From positions 1,302,001-1,366,000 of the forward strand of contig OZ231127.1 of assembly GCA_965153355.1 (NCBI GenBank): DNA of 64,000 bases, written 5' to 3'. Shown piece by piece: positions 14,020 through 35,330 of this stretch. The DNA comes from Flaccisagitta enflata (lineage: Eukaryota; Chaetognatha; Sagittoidea; Aphragmophora). A model generated the notes under the pieces. That model was given only the letters and a program-made list of their open reading frames with translations. It did no database searches and was not told the DNA's origin. A program made the position numbers and the translations under genes. Each line of letters starts with the position of its first letter. Position 1 is the first letter of the stretch.

Positions 14020-17000
14020 TCAAAACTTAATGTCGGCTAGCAATTTTTCTTTGTCGTCGATAATGTCTTGCAGCCATTTTTCTCTGAAGAGTGAGAATCC
14101 CGGAAGGTGGACGAGACGACTCGACTCGAACACGTAGAACACGTTGACTGGTAAATGACCCGGCTTCACAGTGCTTACCTATTTTGGCAATACAAACGGA
14201 ATGTAAACATTTTGAAGTATGTAAAGGTTCAGTTCTAGTTTTCCATGATCTGGCGCAGTATATTAACGTTAGAGAACAAAATGTTTAGATACTAGTACTT
14301 TTTGATTCGCGGATTACCGACTTTAAAATTGACTTTGTCCATCAATCCGTCCGTCCGTCAATCTCAAGTCGAAAGTTGAAAAGCGAAAAAAAACCGCATA
14401 CTTCCGCCCCCCCCCCCCTTTCGCGTCAATATTGTTACCCAGCATGATTTCATTTGTTATTATTTGATTCATTTCTGCTGAAGACAGCACGAACTTGAAG
14501 TTAAGTTTGTTGGGAAGAAAGAGAGCCATATTTGGGAATATGGAAAGCCAGAGCCTACACAATTATCTCATAATCATACTTGAATAGTAAAAAAGACGGA
14601 GGCCGTCGCTTTAGGGATCGGGCATTGTTGAGTCGGTATCGACCATTTGGCCTGAAGAGAGAACAAAAGCAAAAATAGACTACTGTGATAACGTGATTAT
14701 GAAAATACAGAACAGGTCGCCCAAGGGCAATATGTGGTCAGCGATACCCGTTGCCCTGCTTAGAGTGATTGTGAATTGGAGTGAGGGGAAGCAGGGCAGC
14801 GGCCCCGAAGGGGACGAAGTCCTGTAGAACACAGCGGGACTTTCATTTGTCCTACCTGAGGAAGTGGATGAGATGCTATAGAGGGCTGACTGAAGGCATT
14901 CAAGAGCCTAAACTGAGGTCTAAGAAGGCTGATATAAGGCCTGCGAATGCCAATTGGAAGCTTGAGAGGGCGGACTTGAGGCTTGAGAGAGCTGGATTAA
15001 GGCTTGAAAGGCCAGAGGACTGATTTGAGGCCTGAGAGGCTTAATCTGAGACATGAGAGGCCAGGTTTAAGGCCTGAGAAGCCGGATTTGAGGCCTGAGA
15101 AGCCAGATTTGAGGCCTGAGAGGCCAGATTTGAGGCCTGAGAGGCCAGATTTGAAGCCTGAGAGGCCAGATTTGAGGCCTGAGAAGCCAGATCTGAGGCC
15201 TGAGAGGCTGGATTTGAGGCCTGAGAGGCTGAATTTGAGGCCTGAGGGGTCTGATGAAGGGGGGACTAACGGACGAACGGACAAACAAAAGTCCCCCTGT
15301 GTTCTACAGGACTTCGTCCCCTTCGGGGCCGCTGCCCAAAAACCGTGATTATTGAATAATCTCCTATTTTACATTTCTACGGTCCATCTCATTCCTGAAT
15401 TCAGAATTTTGAACTAAGTCTTAGGTAAACTAAGAATGCATCTGCAATAATTCATGATCATTTCTTTAAATTCCCTAAATCTTAATCAAAACAAACCTGC
15501 GCCAAATGATACCAGCTTGCCTGGTTGAATGACAAAAATTGCTTTAATTTGTTTTAATACACATGAAAACGGCCAATCAGCACAGCTCAAAATGAGAATG
15601 CTTCAGTTTTCTGTTTTCTGTTGAATCAAAGATTTCTTTTTCTGTTAAAATTCTTTTATTACCCAGTCTAAAGGCAGTAAAGCCTATTTCAAATGATCTT
15701 TGGCAATCTGCAGTGTTGGAGTTAGACCTTGAGAGAGCGATAGACAAAAACAAAAAAAAACAAAATAACAAAACTCTTGGCCTCACTTGATATTTGTAAC
15801 TGAGATCGTGTTCATTTGTTTCTTGTCTGAGAAAGTCGGTGCAATGGCGCCACTTGTCTCCTTTATCCCAACAATTGTCCATGAATTCGTTGATTTTTGC
15901 CACCCCCAAATCGGGCGTGAATTCGTTGCAGGCGGGCCAACTAATCGCTTTCGTTATTGGCGTCGGCGGTGGGGATTCCGCTGAAACCGTTATCAAAAGT
16001 ATGTCAATGATTAGACTGATTGGTAATGCATCCGTTTGGCCGAAGTTATAAAACCATTAAAATCTCTCGTTTGATACGAGCTTGGTGATACACGCTTTTC
16101 ATTTTATAAGAACATTGTTTTTTGAAGTCAGCCTCAGCGTTCTTATTTTTAGCTCTGTTTTGAGGCTCAAGCGTTCTTAACATGTTCTTATTTTTGGATA
16201 AGATAATTTCTTTATAATTTTATGTTTATATTATTGTAATGAAATAATTCAGGCAATTGTTAAAAAAAGATTTTATTACATAAAAAGAAATGTAAGATTG
16301 ATATTTAATAAGAAATGAATTGTTATTTTAAAGATCAAAATATCAATAATTTTGGGGTTTTCATCTAATCTTACTAGTTTTTTTGAAAAATATTCTTATC
16401 TTCAAATCTGAGGCTCAGCATGTTCTTAAGATGTTCTTATTTTTTGGCCAAATCTGAGGCTGATGTTCTTATAAACAGTGTTCTTACAAAAAGAAAAGCG
16501 TGTAATCAATTCAATTAGAGTGCCTTTTTAGTAGCAGTGTTTGCATAGCCAGCTGTGATTGTACTGGCGGGAAACGTCTCTTTTCCTACCTTCATGGGGC
16601 AGCGCTGATTCAGCATCCTTTACATCTTGAGGAGTAGCAGTCACCTGATGAAGACAGATTGACAGTAAAAGGTTAGAAATAGTTCACGCATTGGTCAGTC
16701 CTGATCTCAGACCAATCGAGAACCTCAAAACCAAAATCAATCATCTGGACTGAATAGTGAATACAAAACTAAGCCCGCTGCCTGATCAGCTTTACAAACC
16801 TAAAAAAAAACACGGACGGATGGATTCACCGTTCGGGCGGCGGACGGACAAAGCCTATCATAGAGATGCGAGGACACATCCAAAATACCCTCTCATTCTC
16901 AACCATCTTTTCATTCTAACGACATCTTATTTTTTCATTCGTTCTGTTTTCGGATGGAACAAATTGGAGGAGAAAATTCAGAATTTTTACATCTCGGATT

Positions 17001-17595
17001 AGCGACTTCACTTTTTAACCTTTTAACCTAGCGCATAAGGCCCTTATGTTGAACATCAAGCCTTGAAATAGCTAAAAGATAATAATGTCGAAGTTGTTTT
17101 ACTAATAGCTATCTCTTTCTCTTTTGATGGCTTCGGAAAAAATGACGTTCTTATAAAAGATAAAAAGTGTGTATGAATCTGTGCCTGTACGTCCTTCCTT
17201 GGGTCCATCGGTTCGTCAGACCTTGAGTAAATTTCTTGATACATGTACCGTCAAAGTTCAAACATTTTTCTCAGTGAAATGCAGTTACGTAGATCATTGC
17301 ACAACTAAGTATTGAGTAATGATTAACCTCCTTGTCGTCGGCCATTTTTAGCGCGTGCCTGCTTCCGATCCCAATCCGTTCCTGCGCGTTAAGGACGTAT
17401 TTATGACGATGACAGATACACTGTAGGCCGACCTTTCTCATTACCTCAGAGGGCACTTTTAGGCCAAAAATGGAGAAACAAAAAACGCCAAACCTAATCT
17501 TTAGAGTATATATTTGATATTAACCAGCCATAGAATGATACCTTGACCGGAAGTAGGTGCCCACTATGTAATCGCCTGGACTCTGGCTCTGGAAG
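14020..17595 (-). CDS. Unidentified multi-exon gene, 3' part (five exons seen)
   Basis: I do not recognise the protein. Five exons chain in phase on the minus strand: 17595-17542, 17493-17328, 16644-16590, 15980-15787 and 14178-14020 (stop at 14022-14020). Each internal boundary is GT-AG with exit/entry phases 2/2, 0/0, 1/1 and 0/0. The 209 encoded residues include a SPGDYIVGTYF block, a Cys/His cluster (GLQCICHRHKYVL), a Pro-rich linker (ESPPPTPI), a region with three Cys (ACNEF..DNCWDKGDKWRHC), and an aromatic C-terminus (LPVNVFYVF, then FSLFREKWLQDII). High complexity and matching phases make this a real gene. Its 5' end, and so its start and any signal peptide, was not found. Introns carry mobile elements. 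It converges on the phospholipase A2 gene, with stop codons about 300 bp apart. Confidence 0.7.
14326..14420 (+). mobile_element. Decayed hairpin-headed repeat
   Basis: Retains GACTTTGTCC, a CCGTCCGTC run and the 'AGTTGAAAAGCG' body block. The head stem and tail are degraded. Confidence 0.4.
14713..15340 (+). mobile_element. Minisatellite-core inverted-repeat element, copy 2 (in an intron of the unidentified gene)
   Basis: Begins CAGGTCGCCCAAGGGC. The left arm GGGCAGCGGCCCCGAAGGGG starts near 14794. A variable region and then about 15 units of 18-20 bp (GAGGCCTGAGAGGCC..ATTT) follow. The inverted arm (CCCCTTCGGGGCCGCTGCCC) ends at about 15340. The flanks are A-rich (GAA on the left, AAAAA on the right). 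Confidence 0.75.
16091..16502. mobile_element. TA-flanked MITE, CACTT/TTATAAGAAC family (subfamily CACGC)
   Basis: Ends CACGCTTTTC and its inverse (GAAAAGCGTG), flanked by TA on both sides. Subterminal ATAAGAACAT and GTTCTTATA motifs are repeated. TA duplications suggest the Tc1/mariner/pogo group. Confidence 0.7.
17030..17172. mobile_element. Decayed short copy of the TA-flanked MITE family
   Basis: Contains AACATCAAGCCTTGAAAT and ends GACGTTCTTATAAAAG..AAAAAGTGTG. The left terminus is degraded. It is closely parallel to the intact copy at 22991-23146. Confidence 0.55.
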
Positions 17596-17599
17596 CTGA

Positions 17600-18295
17600 G
17601 ATGGCCAATTTTGTCAAAATCAAGAAATAAAAAAAATGAACCAAATATGGCTGAAATAGAGGGGTAATGGTTAGTATGTAAAATACCAATCACAATTTTG
17701 GCCGATTTTTTATTTGAGGGGGGGGTAACAGCGCTCTAAATTGGCTTGGTCAGGCTTATTTCAATCAAAATAAGGGGGGTCAGTGGCCTTATTATTTTTT
17801 TAAACCATAGTACACCCAAACATTAAGACAATATTATTACTGAAATATGTAGAGGAAACTCTAAGGTTTCATAATCAGGTTTCATTATAATTGTACCTCT
17901 TATAGTTTTGCGGCAATACTAAATAATGCGTTTTTTAAAAATCAATGAGTAACTTTCCATTGTAATCCTATGGAAGGGGGAAGAGCAAAAAATCCAGTTT
18001 TATTTTTTTTTACCTATGTACACCCAAGACTTAAGATATTTTTTTTGGTCAATTCTTACCTTTTGGTGATGGCCTATAAGGGACTGGTTTCCATTTTTTT
18101 GTACCTCTCACAATTTAAGATAAATAGCACCTTGCTACTTTCCCCTATCTCAAGAGGGCATTTTGAAAATCTGCTCCATTGGAATTTGTCTATTTTACCC
18201 CTACTATTAGAGAAACATTGTTTCTTGTGAAAGTCAAGACTTGTTGCTAGTAGACCATACAATGTGGGATGAGATAGTTATTGTAGAAATTGTAG
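17600..18295. other. AT-rich region upstream of the unidentified minus-strand gene
   Basis: Expected to contain further 5' exons of the minus-strand gene. I could not identify one with matching phase. No element ends seen. Confidence 0.35.
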
Positions 18296-18795
18296 TGGAG
18301 GAGGAGGAGGAGGAGGAGGAGGAGGAGGAGGAGGAGGCGGGGGCGGCTGCAAATCTTGTAAATCTATAATATTGGCCAAGCTTTGATCATCAAAAAGATG
18401 GTATTTATCAATGAGATTGGTTTGAAATTAACCTTGTGGAACTGTTGAAGGGAGGAGGAGGAGGAGGAGGAGGAGGAGGAGGAGGCGGCGGGGGCAGCTG
18501 CAAATCTTGTAAATCTATAATATTGGCCAAGCTTTGATCATCTTAAAGATGATATTTACCAAAGGAGATTGGTTTGAAAGTAACCTTGTGGAACTGTTGA
18601 AGGGAGTAGGTGGAGGAGGAGGAGGAGGAGGAGCAGGAGGAGGAGGAGGCGGTGGCGGCTGCAAATCATGTAAATCTATAATATTGGCCAAGCTTTGTAC
18701 CTCTAAAAGATGATATTTACCACAGGACATAGGTTTGAAAGTAACCTTGTGGAACTGTTGAAGGGAGGAGGAGGAGGAGGAGGAGGAGAAGCAAG
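18296..18795. repeat. Tandem array of about 150-bp units with GGA cores
   Basis: Three-plus units share GGCTGCAAATCTTGTAAATC, TATTGGCCAAGCTTTG, and CCTTGTGGAACTGTTGAAGG. Each carries a (GGA)n tract of different length. The Pro-rich minus-strand peptide here is repeat-encoded. Confidence 0.85.
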
Positions 18796-18869
18796 AAGAT
18801 GTCCGAGTATATTTATATATGACTAATCATGGGCAAGATTTTTGGATGCTTTTTATGAAAGTTTATGTA

Positions 18870-19840
18870 ACTATGCTGTAAAATGCTTTTAAAGGCTTTT
18901 ATCTCACCAATAGGGTGCAAATTTACAATATTCAACGAAAAAGCACATGTGGTCTTAAAGAGATACTCTCTATTGGCTGAAATACCTCTTTTCAGGGTCC
19001 TTAGGGGCTCTTGAGGCTCTTACCAACTAAAAGTATTGCTTGCTAGAACCTCTATTACGATGACAAGGTTAAAATTTACTGTAAACACCAAAAAAGAACC
19101 ATGATTAAAAGCGCAAAACCTGAAAAAATAGCCTCAAAAATTTGCTTTTATGATTTCTAGGGGTCCCTGGGGCCCATAACACCCAAAAATTTTGCTTGCT
19201 AGTACTTCTATTACATTATCAAAGATAGAATTTACATTACACAACAAAAAACCCATAATTATGAGCAAAAACCTCAAAAATACCCTAAAAAAACAACTTT
19301 TATGGTTTCTAGGGGCCCCTGGGGCCCATAACCCCCAATAATTTTTCTTGCCAGCACCACTATCACATTAACAAGGCTTGAATTTACAGTGAACACTAAA
19401 AAAACCTATGATTTTAAGCACTAAACCCTAAAAATAGCCTAAAAAACCTACTTCTACAGTCTCTAGGGGCCCCTGGGGCCCATAACACCAAAAAATTTAG
19501 CTTGCTAGAACCTCTTTCACATTAACAGAGATAAAACTTTAAGTACACAACAAAAAAATTATAATTATATGCAAAAAAAACAGAAAAAAGCTTCAAAAAC
19601 CTACTTTTACGGTCCCTAGGGGCCTAAAGGGCCCTCACCACCGACAATTCTTTCTTGCTAGGGCCTCTTTCACCTTTATAGGGTTGAAATTTACCATAAA
19701 CAACCAAGATAAGACATGATAATAGTCAAAAAACCCTGAAATTACTCAGAAACCTACTTTTGGGGCCCCTGGGGCCCTTAAAGCTGGATATTTTTGCTTG
19801 TTAGGGCATCTAGTACACTCGCAGGGTTGAACGGTGCAAG
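18870..19840. repeat. Diverged tandem array, units of roughly 190 bp
   Basis: Five or six units each have 'TAGGGGCCCCTGGGGCCC', then 'GCTTGCTAG', 'CCTCT.TTACATT', a 'GAATTTAC' block and an A-rich stretch. Units differ substantially, so this is an old array. Confidence 0.75.
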
Positions 19841-20370
19841 AAAGATTAGGTTAGAAGCTACCAGAGGTTTTGAGAAAGGTTCGCCTAAAAAAGCCCACTG
19901 TGAGATATGGCTCTAAAATACTTAAATCAAAGTGTCTTTTGTTCAATGTGACTTTGTCTGGCGTCACTTGTTTCCATGGCAATTGTCGATTTTTTTCATG
20001 CCAGAACTTAGCAGTAGAGGTCACTAAGTGTTTGATTGGATATGAAAGTTGCAATCGAAAACAAAGGAACAAGATGTTGCCATGCGACCGAATGACATCA
20101 TAGCCATAGGCCGTCGACCGTCTGCGTTCAAATTCTGCGTGTTTTACGCGTCATAGCCATCATTTTCCTGTCGTCATTTGCACAGTGTTTATTTTTAACA
20201 TGTCATCAGTTATCTTATAGTGAGAGTGAGAGAAGATGGAACTCCATTTGTGACAGTTGTGGTTGATTGTAGTTGTTGCTTATGCCTGTCCTTTCTGTCT
20301 CTTTTTTTCCACGGATTACGTCGTGCGAAAAAGTTGAACTAAAAATCATATCATTTCTTTTATTTTTCAG

Positions 20371-20428
20371 AGGATAAACAAAGCTGATTTAACAAGTTGG
20401 AAGCCTCTCCCGTCTCTCCCGCCATCAG
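20371..20428 (+). CDS. Candidate isolated coding exon
   Basis: Bounded by a strong acceptor (TTTTATTTTTCAG) and a GT donor after CCATCAG. It encodes RINKADLTSWKPLPSLPPS in the only fully open frame with normal composition. No partner exon was established, so the gene is unknown and this may be a chance hit. Confidence 0.25.
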
Positions 20429-20775
20429 GTTTGATTCATGTATTTCAACACAATTCAGAGATTATCTTTTTTTCATTGCGCACTTACTATGGAATTTTGT
20501 GTTTCATTTGTTGTTTTCCTTTCTATCTCTTGTAGATATTTTTTTTTTCTGAAAAGGAATCAAGAAGACAAAAAATGAGTCCAACGGTAAAAACCCTACC
20601 GACTCATTGACATAGTAAAGTCCGTCATGTGGTCTCAGTCTGCAATCCCAAGGGGAACGCCCCTGGCATTGCCATCAGCAATAGTAACAATGTTTTTTTT
20701 TGTAACACCAAAGTTGAATTAGAACAAAGTAGTGAGCAAATGGAGAAAAAAAATCAAACAGAAGAACTAAAATAC

Positions 20776-20949
<174 letters not shown>

Positions 20950-20974
20950 AAACCAAAATAGAAAAAATTACTAT

Positions 20975-21211
20975 GTGTACACCGAAGGAAAAAATAATAA
21001 AAAACAGAAATTATGCACGTGCGAGAGAACGAGAGAATTTGATAGCGCGAGTCGACTATTTATGACAATTTATGATGAAGAAGTCCTTCACTTACTGAAA
21101 TCAAACGCAAAATTGAAAACAAAGACGAGGAATACCACTTGTTCATTTCCGAACGAAAGTAAAACTACATTTACTATTTCGAAGAAGCACACGATCGACA
21201 GTTACGAATAA
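20975..21211 (+). CDS. Small ORF of uncertain status (78 residues)
   Basis: Lys/Thr-rich open frame with reasonably mixed composition, ending with a stop at 21209-21211. It overlaps the 3' end of the LINE fragment on the other strand by a few tens of bases. It has no recognised domain. It could be a terminal exon, but no acceptor was clearly linked to it. Confidence 0.2.
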   Translation: MYTEGKNNKKQKLCTCERTREFDSASRLFMTIYDEEVLHLLKSNAKLKTKTRNTTCSFPNESKTTFTISKKHTIDSYE

Positions 21212-22199
21212 GACACGTGAAATCATTATAAGGCACCAGTAAATCTTGTTTTGAATTCTCCTTGAAGGTTGCTATACTAGCTGAATCCTTCAATGTCGAG
21301 GAGAGAGAATTCCAATATTTAGGAGCAATACTTTTAACTGATCTACAATTGGAATGACTAACAAAGAAGTTACTTTTTGCTCCTCTTGTCGCATAATTGT
21401 GACCCACCTTTCCAATGAGAGAAGCCATAGCACCCGGCAGCATATCCTTGTGCATCTTATACGAAAAGATCCTAACACTCTGAGCATACAAATCATCAAT
21501 CTTGAGCGTAGCCAATTTGGCAAAAAGCGGGTCCGCATGACAGAGCCGGTTTGCACCACATATTATTCTTACCAAACTTTTCTGAAGGGTCAATAACCGA
21601 TCCCTTAGCCCAAGGTTACGATCCCCCTTAAAGTTCCCCCAGTTAAGCAAACAATACTGAAGATGGGGAAGGACCATTGTGTTATATAATAGGAAAAGTT
21701 GGGGTTCATTCATAAATCCCCTGGCTCGTGCTATAATACCAATAGTCTGACTTATTTTTGACAATATCTTACCAATATGAACCCGCCAGGAGATGTTCCT
21801 GTCAATATATACCCCTAGGAACTTAGAACTTTCGACTTCGCGTATCAGCCCACAATCTATTTTAATATCCCATCTATCCCCAGCTATGTTTCCCCTTGGT
21901 TTGCGGAAGTTAATGAACTCAGTCTTTTCATAATTTAAAGTAAGCTTATTGTGTGCAAACCAATCAGACAATTTACACAATTCTGAATTTACCCCCCTCA
22001 ATAAACTATCCCCATCCTTATCTGATGCAAAAAGGTTAGTGTCATCCGCAAAAAGGATGTATCTAAAGTAGGCTGATGCCGCTGAGAGGTCGTTTATATA
22101 CAAAAGAAAGAAAAGGGGTCCCAATATGCTGCCTTGAGGAACCCCTACCAGAACCTTCCTGTGGGCAGATTCAGAGGATCCAAAGACAACATATTGCAT
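21174..22199 (-). pseudogene. LINE reverse-transcriptase fragment (jockey/CR1-like), open
   Basis: A 341-residue open frame on the minus strand with non-LTR reverse-transcriptase features in order. VPQGSILGPLFFLLYINDL lies near residues 20-38, the catalytic block YILFADDTNLF near 47-57, and KFLGVYID near 128. The thumb has 'LHYNTMVLPHLQY'-like text (observed LLYNTMVLPHLQYC). The C-terminus has PKYWNSLSSTLKDSASIATF. The N-terminal palm and endonuclease are absent, so it is 5'-truncated and unable to move by itself. The intact frame suggests recent insertion. It is a different family from the fragment at 9.7-10.2 kb. Confidence 0.88.
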
Positions 22200-22921
22200 A
22201 TTTAGTAATGAGTTATTTTTTTCTTTTTAAATAGACCGTTTTTTAAACATCTAAAAGCAAATTGGACACCATACCATTTGACCACGTTGGTGCTCATCCT
22301 ATTACAGTATGATTTTTATCAAATTAAACCAAAGATGACAACATAACTCGAGAACAAATAGAAGTACTAAAATTCCAAGCAATAGCTCTGGAAAGAGTAT
22401 GTTCTGGCATTTGTTTGTGCTAAATTTTAGCTTTGGGTGTCTTGTAGTTTAGCTTCAATCTACATTTGAAGTGTAAATGTCAATTCCTGCTTGCAGTTAT
22501 TTTCTTCGTAAATTTATTGATGAAATCATCCAAATTCATCATTTTTATCCACGAATGACATCTGCTTACTTAAACAAGTCATGACTGGGAGATATGTGAT
22601 AATGAGTATTGTTTTCAGGCCAAGATGTCTAACTTGATTTCCATATCATCCACTCAATTTCATTCTCATAGGCACGTCGGGAGAGTCGGTCTAAGCTTCA
22701 AAACCTATTCATCAATCAAAAGCAACACGAGCCAATACCTACTTTAACTATTTAACAGCAATTATGGAACCTACTAATGAAAACTAATCAAGTTATATAA
22801 CAAGGATTCGCGCAAAGATTTAAAAGGAATCAATCAAGAAAGCTGTGAAAGTGCATGAAGAAAACAAGCATTCAAGAGTATAAAGACAAATACGAAAAAA
22901 AAACGACTGATTAAAGCCAAG
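22200..22921. other. Region upstream of the DNAH1-like gene
   Basis: AT-rich unique sequence of about 720 bp. It likely contains the promoter and 5' UTR of the dynein gene. No specific element can be supported. Confidence 0.4.
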
Positions 22922-33638
<10,717 letters not shown>

Positions 33639-33779
33639 GTGAGACTCACCGTTTCTCAGAGCAAGTCAATAACGACTCAACGGCTGAAAATGGCTCGATG
33701 GCCTCAAAAAACAAGCCCGATCGGGCAACGATGCTTCCTGACTGTGTTGTTGCGTGGGGTGAATTTTGCGCTGAATAAA

Positions 33780-34006
33780 TGTACAGACAGACAGACCGCA
33801 TGAATTTCTAACGTAACTGCCAAAGGGAACTCTCAAAACACGTGTATCGATCGTTTGATGCATTGCGTGAGCTCACCGTGGGCAAAAATAACCGGGAAGA
33901 GCGATTTTTCAGGAGGCCCAACAGACCCATAGACAGATGGTTGGACCGTCAGATGGATGGACCGACGTACGGACGGACCCCTCTATAGAGATGCGGGGAC
34001 GCATCT
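33780..34006 (-). mobile_element. Hairpin-headed dispersed repeat, minus orientation, stem AGATGCG
   Basis: The palindromic head AGATGCGGGGACGCATCT (33989-34006) is preceded on plus by GGTCCCTCTATAG-type text (observed GACCCCTCTATAG) and GGAC/GGACC tetramers. This is the family order in reverse. The stem sequence differs from all other copies yet pairs perfectly. Confidence 0.6.
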
Positions 34007-34009
34007 TAA

Positions 34010-34654
34010 AAGAGAGAGTGAGAGACTGAGAGAGTGGCTTACTGTCTTGCCTCTCATTTTTTTTCTTTCGCGGCATCCATTGCCTCCGCCATTAGCCAGT
34101 CAGCATTATCCCACGAGGATAAACGTACTTTGGAGTTCGTTGAATGGATACTGCTGCGCAGAGCATGGTCATTTGGTCAACTACCGATAACCAAGATATG
34201 TTAGGTTATTAATATCATGGGTTGTCTTGTATTGTCTTTCGGTCCTCGCCTTACCTCCACTCCTCCCTCTCCTTCCCTTCTTTTTGCCTGCCTTTCCATC
34301 CCAAGCCCATCTTTGTTTTTACTTCTTAGTTTTTGACAGCTTGCTTTCTTTTCTCTTTCTTCACCTTCAATTCAGATCTTCGTTTCTTTTGAGGGGCGTT
34401 ACAGCACCTCTTTAAACGGAAGTGTCCCGAAGTTTGGTATTTGTCCCAACAGAAAAAAATAGAACGAGTGCGGCATTTTTTTTCATTTTCTAAATGCTCG
34501 TAAAGTTTACAAAAGAAGGGGTTTTCCAAGGTAAGAACCCCCTTAAAACTGTATCAACACCCCCCCCTATTACAGATCGGATTACACGCAATATATAGTT
34601 TGTGTCAAGTGGAAGACCATGAAAGAGGCACCACCAAGGCGATTTTGCACTTTT
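34010..34654. other. Spacer downstream of the last DNAH1-like exon
   Basis: Mixed sequence with a few short open frames. None has both splice signals and the expected phase 0 entry plus DNAH1-like text. Confidence 0.35.
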
Positions 34655-34835
34655 TAGTCGCTGGCTAAGCCACTCTATAAGGGGGTGTGTCCCTTGGTCG
34701 GTCTGTCTGTCCGTAACGCGAAATTTCGGATTTGTTATTTCTGAGCATAAAAGCCCCTGCCCACCCAAAATACAGCCCCTGCCCACTGGTTGACTGCCCC
34801 TGTCCCTCAGTGTACTGCCCCTGCCCCCGCCCACT
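34655..34835 (+). mobile_element. Hairpin-headed dispersed repeat, divergent
   Basis: Head AGTCGCTGGCTAAGCCACT (GGC..GCC core stem), then CTATAAGGGGGTGTGTCCC, TTGGTCGGTC, and CCCCTGCCCAC body blocks repeated three times. Confidence 0.6.
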
Positions 34836-35330
34836 TCATATTGACATAAACATCAAATCCTTACCCCAAAAGACTTTGTAGTTTATTTGTTAGGGCTGTA
34901 AGGAGGGGGTGCTACAGTTTTCAAGAAGATCACACCTTGTGTTTCACGTCGTAGTCTCCTTTAATAAACTATAATCCCTAAATATCCGATATTTAGTAGC
35001 TGTTTTTGTAGTTGCGCATATACCAAATATCCAAAGCTATCTGAAGCGAAGCGAGAGATTTTTTTTTATCCGATCCTCATCGGATAAGTATAAGATACGC
35101 GCAATCCAGGAATCGGATATTTGTGATTGCCGCGCATGCGCGAACGGACTTTTCTTTTATCTGAATCTCAAATCCGATTGCTAATCTTCACTTACACAAC
35201 ATAAAAAAAAAATAGTGAAACAAAATTCGAGGTTGATCGATTCTTTGATTTAAGATAGATGGAATGTGAAACAAAACTTTTTTTTCCTTTGCAAATGAAT
35301 CAAAGAGGAGTCAAAGAGGAAATGATAGAA

